Positions 56,905 to 64,000 of a stretch of DNA of 64,000 nucleotides are shown here, piece by piece. The DNA comes from Pseudomonas marginalis. Lineage in GTDB: Bacteria > Pseudomonadota > Gammaproteobacteria > Pseudomonadales > Pseudomonadaceae. The DNA lies in contig NZ_LKEG01000054.1 in the NCBI RefSeq assembly GCF_001645105.1, positions 8,055 to 72,054 on the forward strand, given 5' to 3'. Each line of letters opens with the position of its first letter. The first letter of the stretch is position 1. The notes under the pieces were generated by a model. The model saw only the letters and a program-made list of their open reading frames with translations, was not told the origin of the DNA and searched no databases. The position numbers were made by a program, and so were the translations under genes.

Positions 56905-56981
56905 TGGTGCACTCGACAGGATTCGAACCTGTGACCGCTCGGTTCGTAGCCGAGTACTCTATCCAGCTGAGCTACGAGTGC
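56905..56981 (-). tRNA. tRNA-Arg (anticodon ACG), copy 1
   Basis: Same 77 bases as the copy 149 bp to the left. The alaS-csrA-serV-argV-type order of E. coli is recognisable here, with lysC inserted between alaS and rsmA. Confidence 0.95.
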
Positions 56982-57089
56982 ATTTGTTGCCGCGCATTAT
57001 AGGCCGTTCAATCTCTATGTAAAGCTATTTTTTCGAGTAATTTCAAGCACTTACCGAAAAAACCAGATTGCAACGTACTAAGCAAATAA

Positions 57090-57180
57090 TGGCGGAGAAC
57101 GGGGGATTCGAACCCCCGACACCCTTTTGAGGTGTACTCCCTTAGCAGGGGAGCGCCTTCGGCCACTCGGCCAGCTCTCC
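57090..57180 (-). tRNA. tRNA-Ser (anticodon GCT)
   Basis: A class II tRNA with acceptor GGAGAGC, anticodon loop CT-GCT-AA in CTCCC/GGGAG, a long variable arm (TACACCTCAAAAGGGTGTC) and encoded CCA. It is the first tRNA behind rsmA. Confidence 0.95.
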
Positions 57181-57242
57181 GCAACACGGGGCGTATATTA
57201 ACCACGTTCATCCCCGTTTGCAAACATAAAAAACGATAAAAA

Positions 57243-57431
57243 TTAAAGGCTTGGTTCTTCGTCCTTCTCTTTCTTGATCCGCAGGTAGATTTCCTCGCGG
57301 TGCACCGCTACCTCTTTCGGAGCGTTAACCCCGATACGTACTTGATTGCCTTTGACGCCGAGCACGGTCACGGTGATTTCGCCATCACCGATAATCAGGC
57401 TTTCTGCGCAACGACGAGTCAGAATCAGCAT
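57243..57431 (-). CDS. rsmA: Carbon storage/secondary metabolism regulator RsmA (CsrA)
   Basis: A 62-residue RNA-binding protein. [52 protein letters not shown] contains the beta strands that bind A(N)GGA motifs, including the conserved Arg-44 in VHREE. It represses translation of secondary metabolite and biofilm genes and is titrated by Gac-controlled sRNAs. ATG 57431 is used; its own GAGGAG ribosome-binding site contains a GGA, compatible with autoregulation. The lysC-rsmA-tRNA-Ser-tRNA-Arg order is conserved in pseudomonads. Confidence 0.95.
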   Translation of the reverse strand: MLILTRRCAESLIIGDGEITVTVLGVKGNQVRIGVNAPKEVAVHREEIYLRIKKEKDEEPSL

Positions 57432-57471
57432 ACCTTTCTCCTCACGCATTTCAGTTCAGGAACAACAGTCT

Positions 57472-57508
57472 GCAAAAAAAAGGCCTTCGACCTACAACCA
57501 AAAGGCCA
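57472..57508 (-). terminator. Attenuator-like hairpin in the rsmA leader
   Basis: On the minus strand GGCCTT, a 14-base loop, AAGGCC and eight U form an intrinsic terminator 41 bases before rsmA and well behind the lysC terminator. Sitting between, it could attenuate rsmA transcripts starting in 57509-57565. Confidence 0.6.
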
Positions 57509-57564
57509 TAGTCCTACCGCCTAAGTATTGTCGAGCGCGCGCAAAAGAACATGCGCCCTACAAA

Positions 57565-57593
57565 AAAAGAAAGGCGCGGTAAACCGCGCCTTC
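57565..57593 (-). terminator. lysC terminator
   Basis: AAGGCGCGGT and ACCGCGCCTT with A-rich left flank (U-tract on the minus strand), 12 bases after the lysC stop. Confidence 0.9.
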
Positions 57594-57604
57594 CTGGCAC
57601 TGCA

Positions 57605-58846
57605 TCACTCGCCCTGTCGGGCCGGAGCGTCCAGCTCAAAAGCGGTGTGCAAAGCACGCACAGCCAGCTCCAGGTATTTCTCTTCGATCACCACCGAGAC
57701 TTTGATTTCCGAGGTGGAAATCATCTGGATGTTGATGCTTTCCTTGGCCAGCGCCTCGAACATGCGGCTGGCAACGCCAGCATGGGAACGCATGCCCACA
57801 CCCACGATCGACACTTTGGCAATCTTGGTATCGCCGACCACTTCACGGGCGCCGATTTCCTTCGCCGTGTTCTGCAGGATCCGCTCCGCCGCATCGTACT
57901 CGTTGCGGTGCACCGTGAAGGTGAAATCGGTGGTGTTATCGTGCGAAACGTTCTGCACGATCATGTCGACTTCGATGTTCGCGCCGCTGATAGGGCCCAG
58001 GATCTTGAAGGCCACGCCCGGGGTGTCTGGCACGCCACGGATAGTCAGCTTGGCTTCATCACGGTTGAAAGCGATACCGGAAATGATCGGCTGTTCCATG
58101 GATTCCTCTTCATCAATAGTAATGAGGGTGCCCGGACCCTCTTTGAAGCTGTGCAATACGCGCAGCGGAACGTTGTACTTGCCGGCGAACTCCACCGCAC
58201 GGATCTGCAACACCTTGGAACCTAGGCTGGCCATTTCCAGCATCTCTTCAAAGGTGATCTTGTCCAGGCGCTGGGCCACGGACACCACACGCGGGTCGGT
58301 GGTGTAGACGCCATCCACATCGGTGTAGATCTGGCATTCATCGGCCTTGAGCGCCGCGGCCAGTGCCACGCCGGTGGTGTCCGAACCGCCACGCCCGAGG
58401 GTGGTGATGTTGCCCTGCTCATCCACACCCTGGAAGCCTGCTACAACTACCACGCGCCCGGCTTTCAGGTCAGTACGGATTTTCTGATCATCGATCTGCA
58501 GGATACGCGCCTTGGTATGCGCGCTGTCGGTAAGGATACGCACCTGGCTGCCAGTGTAGGACACCGCCGGCACACCACGCTTATTCAGCGCCATGGCCAG
58601 CAAGGCGATGGTCACCTGCTCGCCGGTGGACACGATCACATCCAGCTCACGCGGGAGCGGCTGTTGGTCGCCACTGATTGCCTTGGCCAGATCGATCAGG
58701 CGATTGGTCTCGCCGCTCATGGCCGACAGCACCACCACCAGGTCGTCGCCGGCATCGCGGAATTTCTTAACCTTGTCGGCCACCTGCTCGATTCTTTCGA
58801 CGGAACCGACCGAGGTGCCTCCAAATTTCTGTACGATCAAAGCCAT
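57605..58846 (-). CDS. lysC: Aspartate kinase (lysine-sensitive type, two ACT domains)
   Basis: A 413-residue aspartokinase for the first step to lysine, threonine and methionine. It shows the [13 protein letters not shown] start, [13 protein letters not shown] and [21 protein letters not shown] for ATP/aspartate binding. Two C-terminal ACT domains follow ([40 protein letters not shown]), whose second copy usually binds lysine or threonine. The monofunctional beta-type with internal start is common; an internal ATG exists near residue 250 ([11 protein letters not shown]). Confidence 0.94.
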   Translation of the reverse strand: MALIVQKFGGTSVGSVERIEQVADKVKKFRDAGDDLVVVLSAMSGETNRLIDLAKAISGDQQPLPRELDVIVSTGEQVTIALLAMALNKRGVPAVSYTGSQVRILTDSAHTKARILQIDDQKIRTDLKAGRVVVVAGFQGVDEQGNITTLGRGGSDTTGVALAAALKADECQIYTDVDGVYTTDPRVVSVAQRLDKITFEEMLEMASLGSKVLQIRAVEFAGKYNVPLRVLHSFKEGPGTLITIDEEESMEQPIISGIAFNRDEAKLTIRGVPDTPGVAFKILGPISGANIEVDMIVQNVSHDNTTDFTFTVHRNEYDAAERILQNTAKEIGAREVVGDTKIAKVSIVGVGMRSHAGVASRMFEALAKESINIQMISTSEIKVSVVIEEKYLELAVRALHTAFELDAPARQGE

Positions 58847-58940
58847 TTCTAAGCCGCCTCAGCCCGTAAAGGGGCGCCTAATATCCAATCAACCAGCACC
58901 GAGCAGCCCGTGACTAGACCACGGGCCGGTTAACAGTGCC

Positions 58941-61559
58941 TTAAATACCTGCTTCGACAAACGGCACGGTCAGGGCCAGGGCCGCGTCCAGGGCACCAGC
59001 GTCTACACCACCGCCTTGCGCCATGTCCGGACGACCACCGCCCTTCCCGCCCACTGCCGCGGCGGCTTGCTTCATCAAATCACCGGCCTTGAGTTGGCCA
59101 GTCAGGTCCTTGGTTACACCGGCAACCAGAACGACCTTATCCTCATGGACACTGCCGAGCAGGATCACTGCGCGGCCGAGCTTGTTCTTCAACTGATCGA
59201 CCAGGGCCAACAACGCCTTGCCGTCCTGACCATCCAGGCGCGCAGCCAGGACTTTGACATCCTTGACGTCCACGGCCGAAGCCGACAGATCGTCACCTGC
59301 AGCGCTGGCCGCCTTGGCTTGCAACTGCTCCAGCTGTTTCTCCAGGGCGCGGTTGCGCTCCAGCACAGCGGACAGCTTGTCGATCAGGTTGTCGCGGCTG
59401 CCCTTGACCAGGCTGGCCGCTTCCTTGAGTTGCTCTTCAGCTGCATTGAGGTAGGCCAGGGCCGCAGCACCGGTCACCGCCTCAATACGACGCACACCGG
59501 ACGCGACGCCACCTTCGCTGATGATTTTCAGCAGGGCAATGTCGCCGGTACGGTTGGCGTGAATACCACCACACAGCTCCACCGAGAAGTCGCCACCCAT
59601 GCTCAGTACGCGAACATTGTCGCCGTACTTCTCGCCGAACAACGCCATGGCACCCTTGGCCTTGGCGGTCTCGATGTCGGTCTCTTCGGTTTCTACCGCA
59701 GTGTTCCTGCGAATCTCAGCGTTGACGATGTCTTCCAGGGCCTTGATCTGCTCAGGCTTGATCGCTTCAAAATGGCTGAAGTCAAAGCGCAGGCGCTGGC
59801 TGTCCACCAACGAACCTTTCTGCTGGACGTGCTCGCCCAGGACCTGGCGCAGTGCGGCGTGCAACAAGTGCGTGGCAGAGTGGTTCAGCGCCGTTGCATG
59901 GCGTACGTCGGCATCGACCTGGGTGTCCACCGGCGCACCGACCGTCAAGTTGCCCAACACCAAAACACCGTGATGCAGGAACGCACCGCCGGTCTTGGTG
60001 GTGTCGCGCACCTCAAAACGACCGGACGTCGAGCTCAGGAAACCGCAGTCGCCAATCTGGCCACCGGATTCGGCATAGAACGGCGTCTGGTCCAGGACCA
60101 CAACCGCCTCGTCGCCTTCACTCAACACGTCGACCGATTTACCGTCTTTATAGAGGGCAACGATCTTGGCCGCGCCAACGGTAGCCTTGTAACCGGTGAA
60201 CTCGGTGGGCACGTCGACCTTGACCAGGGTGTTGTAGTCCAGGCCAAAGGAACTGGCGGAACGCGCACGCACACGCTGGGCTTCCATCTCACGTTCAAAA
60301 CCGGCCTCATCGATGGTCAACTCGCGTTCACGGGCGATGTCGGCGGTGAGGTCCATCGGGAACCCGTAGGTGTCATACAGCTTGAACACGACATCGCCCG
60401 GCACAACGGTGCCTTTGAGCTCAGCCAAGTCCTGTTCCAGAATCTTCAAGCCGTGCTCCAAGGTCTTGGAGAACTGCTCCTCCTCAGCCTTGAGCACGCG
60501 CTCGATGTTGCCTTGCTGCTGCTTGAGTTCCGGGAAGGCTTCGCCCATCTCGGCAACCAGCGCGGCCACGATTTTGTAGAAGAAGCTGCCAGTGGCGCCC
60601 AGCTTGTTACCGTGGCGGCAGGCGCGACGGATGATACGACGCAGCACGTAGCCACGGCCTTCGTTGGACGGCAGTACACCGTCGGCAATCAGGAAGCCGC
60701 AGGAACGGATGTGGTCCGACACCACCTTGAGCGAAGACTGGCTTTCATTGGCACAGCCAATGGCCGCGGCCGAAGCGCTCAACAGGTTGGTGAACAGGTC
60801 GATTTCGTAGTTGGAATGAACGTGCTGCATCACCGCACTGATCCGCTCCAGGCCCATGCCGGTATCCACCGACGGCGCCGGCAGCGGATGCAACACGCCA
60901 TCGGCGGTGCGGTTGAACTGCATGAACACGTTGTTCCAGATCTCGATGTAACGGTCGCCGTCTTCTTCCGGCGACCCCGGTGGGCCACCCCAGATGTCGG
61001 CGCCGTGATCGTAGAAAATCTCGGTGCAGGGGCCGCATGGGCCGGTATCACCCATGGTCCAGAAGTTATCGGAGGCGTAAGGCGCGCCCTTGTTGTCGCC
61101 GATGCGAATCATGCGCTCGACCGGCACCCCGATTTGCTGGGTCCAGATGTCGTAGGCTTCGTCATCGGTGGCATAGACGGTGACCCAGAGTTTTTCCTTG
61201 GGCAGCTTCAACACGCCGGTCAGGAAGGTCCAGGCGAACGTAATCGCATCTTTCTTGAAATAGTCACCGAAGCTGAAGTTACCCAGCATTTCGAAGAAGG
61301 TGTGGTGGCGGGCGGTGTAGCCGACGTTTTCCAGGTCACTGTTCTTGCCGCCGGCCCGCACGCACTTCTGGCTGCTGGTGGCACGGGTGTAGGCGCGCTT
61401 TTCCTGGCCCAGGAAGCAGTCCTTGAACTGGTTCATCCCCGCGTTAGTGAACAGCAGGGTAGGGTCATTGCCTGGGATCAAGGAGCTGGAGGCGACACGG
61501 GTGTGACCTTGCTCTTCGAAGAAGCGAAGGAAGGCTTCACGGATTTCTGCGCTTTTCAT
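58941..61559 (-). CDS. alaS: Alanyl-tRNA synthetase
   Basis: An 872-residue class II synthetase. Motif 1-type start [46 protein letters not shown], motif 2 [19 protein letters not shown], the editing domain with [12 protein letters not shown] and [12 protein letters not shown] (zinc ligands), a coiled-coil stretch ([17 protein letters not shown]) and the C-Ala domain with [15 protein letters not shown] are all present. ATG 61559 is used. A 12-bp inverted repeat overlaps its presumed promoter. Confidence 0.96.
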   Translation of the reverse strand: MKSAEIREAFLRFFEEQGHTRVASSSLIPGNDPTLLFTNAGMNQFKDCFLGQEKRAYTRATSSQKCVRAGGKNSDLENVGYTARHHTFFEMLGNFSFGDYFKKDAITFAWTFLTGVLKLPKEKLWVTVYATDDEAYDIWTQQIGVPVERMIRIGDNKGAPYASDNFWTMGDTGPCGPCTEIFYDHGADIWGGPPGSPEEDGDRYIEIWNNVFMQFNRTADGVLHPLPAPSVDTGMGLERISAVMQHVHSNYEIDLFTNLLSASAAAIGCANESQSSLKVVSDHIRSCGFLIADGVLPSNEGRGYVLRRIIRRACRHGNKLGATGSFFYKIVAALVAEMGEAFPELKQQQGNIERVLKAEEEQFSKTLEHGLKILEQDLAELKGTVVPGDVVFKLYDTYGFPMDLTADIARERELTIDEAGFEREMEAQRVRARSASSFGLDYNTLVKVDVPTEFTGYKATVGAAKIVALYKDGKSVDVLSEGDEAVVVLDQTPFYAESGGQIGDCGFLSSTSGRFEVRDTTKTGGAFLHHGVLVLGNLTVGAPVDTQVDADVRHATALNHSATHLLHAALRQVLGEHVQQKGSLVDSQRLRFDFSHFEAIKPEQIKALEDIVNAEIRRNTAVETEETDIETAKAKGAMALFGEKYGDNVRVLSMGGDFSVELCGGIHANRTGDIALLKIISEGGVASGVRRIEAVTGAAALAYLNAAEEQLKEAASLVKGSRDNLIDKLSAVLERNRALEKQLEQLQAKAASAAGDDLSASAVDVKDVKVLAARLDGQDGKALLALVDQLKNKLGRAVILLGSVHEDKVVLVAGVTKDLTGQLKAGDLMKQAAAAVGGKGGGRPDMAQGGGVDAGALDAALALTVPFVEAGI

Positions 61560-61620
61560 TAGGTTCTTCCACGGAGTCTGCGGCCAAAGGCCAGTGCGCA
61601 ACATCATCAGACGAAGCGAC

Positions 61621-61652
61621 GGCAAAGGGCCGCATTATATCGGCCCTTTGCC
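61621..61652 (-). promoter_or_regulatory. Perfect inverted repeat around the alaS -10 (candidate AlaRS operator)
   Basis: GGCAAAGGGCCG and its exact complement flank an 8-base loop that holds TATAAT on the minus strand (61634-61639). A start near 61627 would lie inside the repeat. E. coli AlaRS represses its own gene by binding a palindrome flanking the transcription start; this element is in the right place for the same. No U-tract, so it is not a terminator. Confidence 0.62.
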
Positions 61653-61705
61653 GGTGGTACAGCGTGTTTATGCGATAGAGAGGTTCAATTAGACGGTCTG
61701 CACGC

Positions 61706-62710
61706 TCATTTTGGCGAAAACTCGACAAATGCCTGCAGCACGCGCTCCATCTGGGCGCGGCTGACATCCATATGCGTGACCATGCGCAGCCGCGGCGCAA
61801 CGCTCAGCTTGATCCCGCGCTCGGCGGCAAAGGCCTTCAGGGCATCGGCCCGGTCGCCGATCTGCACGTAGACCATATTGGTCTGCACCGGCTCCACGCT
61901 GTACCCGGCCTCGCGCAGCGCATCCCCCAGCCACAGGGCATTGGCGTGGTCATCGGCCAGGCGCTGTACCTGGTGATCCAGGGCATACAGCCCCGCCGCC
62001 GCCAGGGAGCCGGCCTGGCGCATACCGCCACCGACCATCTTGCGCAGGCGCCGGGCCTTGGCGATCAGCGCCGTGGAGCCGCACAGCACCGAGCCGATCG
62101 GCGCGCCGAGGCCTTTGGACAGGCACACCGACACCGAGTCAAAGTGCTGGGCAATCGCGCGCGCATCCACCCCCAGCTTGACCGCTGCGTTGTAGAGCCG
62201 CGCGCCGTCCAAGTGCAGCGCCAGGCCATGTTCACGGGTGAACGCGCGGGCGTTCGCCAGGTACTCCAGCGGCAACACCTTGCCTTGCATGGTGTTTTCC
62301 AACGCCAGCAGGCGGGTGCGGGCGAAGTGGAAATCGTCCGGCTTGATCGCAGCCAGCACCTGGTCCAGGTCCAGTGAGCCGTCCGCCTGCACGTCCAAGG
62401 GCTGGGGCTGGATCGAACCGAGCACCGCCGCCCCGCCCCCTTCGTATTTGTAGGTGTGCGCTTGTTGGCCGACGATGTATTCCTCGCCGCGCTCACAATG
62501 CGCCATCAACGCCAGCAGGTTGCTCATGGTGCCGGTGGGCACGAACAACGCCGCGGCAAACCCCAGGCGCTTGGCCAGTTCGGCTTCCAGGCGGTTGACG
62601 CTGGGGTCTTCGCCGTAGACGTCATCACCGCTGGCGGCAGTGGCCATCGCATCGAGCATGCCAGGGGTGGGTTGGGTCACGGTGTCGCTGCGCAGGTCAA
62701 TCACGGACAT
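61706..62710 (-). CDS. ltaE: Low-specificity L-threonine aldolase
   Basis: A 334-residue PLP-dependent fold-type I aldolase cleaving threonine or allo-threonine to glycine and acetaldehyde. [38 protein letters not shown] and the PLP lysine in [16 protein letters not shown] near residue 203 are hallmarks. ATG 62710 is the natural start. It precedes alaS on the same strand, and the FMN riboswitch transcript diverges on the other side. Confidence 0.9.
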   Translation of the reverse strand: MSVIDLRSDTVTQPTPGMLDAMATAASGDDVYGEDPSVNRLEAELAKRLGFAAALFVPTGTMSNLLALMAHCERGEEYIVGQQAHTYKYEGGGAAVLGSIQPQPLDVQADGSLDLDQVLAAIKPDDFHFARTRLLALENTMQGKVLPLEYLANARAFTREHGLALHLDGARLYNAAVKLGVDARAIAQHFDSVSVCLSKGLGAPIGSVLCGSTALIAKARRLRKMVGGGMRQAGSLAAAGLYALDHQVQRLADDHANALWLGDALREAGYSVEPVQTNMVYVQIGDRADALKAFAAERGIKLSVAPRLRMVTHMDVSRAQMERVLQAFVEFSPK

Positions 62711-62903
62711 GAATCAAGCCTCTGACGATTTGAATAAGTGCCTTATAAGCATGATTACTGCGGGCAAAGCCTCGGAATATCAAGCCCCCGCTGCATTGAA
62801 TCGAATACCAACCAAACAAACCGATATAGCTTATCGATACGGCGGTCGTGCAGTTTTCGAAAAACCGTGTTAAAAACTCTCCGCCGCCAGGGTTCTGGCG
62901 GCA

Positions 62904-63069
62904 ACGTTCTCAGGGCGGGGTGCAATTCCCCACCGGCGGTAATTGCACGCAATGTGCATAGCCCGCGAGCGCTTGGCGCCTCGAACTGCTCACGCGGTAC
63001 GGCGACAAGGTCAGCAGACCCGGTGTGATCCCGGGGCCGACGGTCATAGTCCGGATGAAGAGAGAACGG
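62904..63069 (+). ncRNA. FMN riboswitch (RFN element)
   Basis: The conserved P1 strands CGTTCTC and GAGAGAACG enclose the RFN core: CAGGGCGGGGTGCAATTCCCCACCGGCGGTAA split over the first hairpins, AGCCCGCGAGC, GGTCAGCAGACCCGGTG and GGGGCCGACGGTCATAGTCCGGATG. Binding of FMN would shut off the downstream lumazine synthase gene 99 bases away. Confidence 0.97.
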
Positions 63070-63137
63070 GATTGGCACCTAAGGGCCGCGCACCCCGTGT
63101 GCTTGCGTACCCTTAAATCCCATTCGATTCATAACGC

Positions 63138-63160
63138 CCTGTTTTTTTCTTAAACAGGAG
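63138..63160 (+). promoter_or_regulatory. Shine-Dalgarno-sequestering hairpin downstream of the riboswitch
   Basis: CCTGTTT and AAACAGG pair around a seven-base loop; the right arm contains the AGG of the AGGAG ribosome-binding site (63156-63160). It is the likely expression platform acting on translation. Confidence 0.62.
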
Positions 63161-63167
63161 TCAGAAC

Positions 63168-63677
63168 ATGCAACCCACCGCTATCGACAGCAAAAGCAAA
63201 AACCATCACGGCGAGCGCGTCGCGTTTATCCAGGCCTGCTGGCACAAGGATATTGTCGACCAATCGCGTAAAGGCTTCCTCGCCGAAATGATCGCCCAGG
63301 GCTACCAGGAATCGGACATCGATTTCTTCGAAGTCGGCGGCGCCTTTGAAATGCCCCTGCACGCCAAGCTGCTGGCCAAGACCGGCCGTTACGCCGGCAT
63401 CGTTGCCGCCGCGCTGGTGGTGGACGGTGGCATCTACCGCCACGAATTCGTCGCCCAATCGGTAGTCAGCGGCCTGATGCAGGTGCAGCTGGAAACCGAA
63501 GTGCCAGTGTTCTCGGTGTCGCTGACCCCGCACCACTTCCACGCCGGCAGCGAGCACACCACGTTCTTCTACGAGCACTTCGTGCACAAGGGCCAGGAAG
63601 CTGCGCGTACCTGCGCCGACACCCTGCACAAGGTCCGCGCGATTCGCCGTAGCGAGCCACGCGCGGTAGCGGTCTAA
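63168..63677 (+). CDS. ribH: 6,7-dimethyl-8-ribityllumazine synthase (stand-alone, riboswitch-controlled)
   Basis: A 169-residue lumazine synthase, penultimate step of riboflavin synthesis (joins 5-amino-6-ribitylaminouracil with dihydroxybutanone phosphate). VAFIQACWHKDIVDQSRKGF, FFEVGGAFEMPLHAKLLAKTGRY and VVDGGIYRHEFVAQSVVSGLMQVQLETEVPVFSVSLTPHHF are family motifs. The form with RHEFVAQ and LTPHHFH belongs to the type II (RibH2-like) branch. It is alone behind its own FMN riboswitch; the main rib operon is presumably elsewhere. Confidence 0.92.
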   Translation: MQPTAIDSKSKNHHGERVAFIQACWHKDIVDQSRKGFLAEMIAQGYQESDIDFFEVGGAFEMPLHAKLLAKTGRYAGIVAAALVVDGGIYRHEFVAQSVVSGLMQVQLETEVPVFSVSLTPHHFHAGSEHTTFFYEHFVHKGQEAARTCADTLHKVRAIRRSEPRAVAV

Positions 63678-63693
63678 GCAGCACTGCAAAGCA

Positions 63694-63788
63694 AAATGTG
63701 GGAGGGGGCTTGCCCCCGATGGCGGTGGGTCAGAATCACATACGGTGACTGACACATCCTCATCGGGGGCAAGCCCCCTCCCACATTT
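63694..63788. repeat. REPIN downstream of ribH
   Basis: Two full REP units (ATGTGGGAGGGGGCTTGC; GCAAGCCCCCTCCCACAT) in inverted orientation with about 35 bases of spacer, between convergent genes. Confidence 0.87.
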
Positions 63789-63810
63789 GGATCTGACCAG
63801 GCCTTGAGCT

Positions 63811-64000
63811 TCAGCCCAGGACAGCGTCCGTCGTCGGCACAATCAATATCCCTGCCCGCAAACCATTCTTCACCTTCGGGTTAGGGAAGATGATGCGTGC
63901 ACCCTCCTCCTCGATCACCCAGCGCGTCTTGGCCACATCTTCGGCCAGCAGATAACCCTTTTCCAAATCCGAAAAGTTTTCCACGTCAGCCGGCAAATGC
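63811..64000 (-). CDS. 3' end of an unidentified protein gene (cut by window edge)
   Basis: The last 62 codons of a leftward gene that starts beyond the window ([23 protein letters not shown]...[17 protein letters not shown] at the C-terminus). The in-frame TTG at 63996 is not a credible start because the frame continues to the edge. Mixed polar text with no recognised motif; function cannot be given. Confidence 0.55.
   Translation of the reverse strand, partial: HLPADVENFSDLEKGYLLAEDVAKTRWVIEEEGARIIFPNPKVKNGLRAGILIVPTTDAVLG

Noticed and set aside
59016-61562. 848-codon open frame antisense to alaS
   Set aside because: Shadow of alaS; no start signal or domain.

Overview
The window looks like chromosomal DNA of a Pseudomonas of the fluorescens group. 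Pointers are the rsmA-lysC-alaS block next to Ser/Arg tRNAs, the pcpS, phoPQ, rstAB-like, nrdA neighbourhood, amrZ, flgZ, an RgsA-like small RNA next to tatD, and many palindromic GTGGGAGGGGGCTTGCCCCC-type REP elements between genes. Nearly all of it is core or lineage-typical. I see no transposase, integrase, phage module or CRISPR array.

Layout. 1-2.0 kb: end of an L-arabinose ABC uptake operon (araG partial, araF) with a sugar-type short-chain dehydrogenase. 2.2-3.6 kb: an acetyltransferase and two small proteins of unknown role. 3.6-7.8 kb: a compact operon of GntR regulator, ADP-ribosylglycohydrolase, NCS1 permease and PfkB kinase, with the same logic as E. coli yegTUVW (import an N-glycoside, cleave it, phosphorylate the sugar). 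7.9-11.4 kb: DUF1285, a lipoprotein, moaA, a TetR regulator and the RgsA-type sRNA. 11.4-21.3 kb: one long leftward series yceD-rpmF-plsX-fabD-fabG-acpP-fabF-pabC-mltG-tmk-holB-tatD (fatty acid and envelope synthesis plus replication); the pilZ gene expected between holB and tatD is missing. 21.4-28.6 kb: maf, sppA, a HAD phosphatase, rluC and rne with a leader of about 700 nt. 28.6-33 kb: mocA-like and xdhC genes, RpoN-driven dctA, and an AraC-type regulator behind two matching palindromes.

33-39 kb: phoPQ, headed by a small exported protein under a four-copy GTTCAG array with a correctly placed -10, then pcpS and an RstAB-like two-component pair. 39-43.7 kb: nrdA with DnaA boxes and a structured leader. 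nrdB does not follow; a lone lower-GC gene for a putative Cys/His (papain-like) protein does. 43.8-51.5 kb: flagellar genes flgBCDE, cheVR and flgA/flgMN/flgZ, with RpoN (flgB, flgA) and FliA (flgM) promoters visible. 51.5-54.8 kb: an MFS transporter, tRNA-Arg(CCT), an RpoN-type operon of two small membrane-associated proteins behind tandem TGCA-N3-TGCA sites, and amrZ. 54.9-64 kb: mgtE, three tRNAs, rsmA, lysC, alaS (with a 12-bp inverted repeat around its -10), a threonine aldolase gene, an FMN riboswitch driving a stand-alone lumazine synthase gene, and the 3' end of an unidentified gene.

Regulatory information is unusually readable here: RpoN, FliA, PhoP, DnaA, FMN and possible AlaRS control sites all sit where the families predict. 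Names rest on reading the translated sequences and on remembered family features; no database search was possible.
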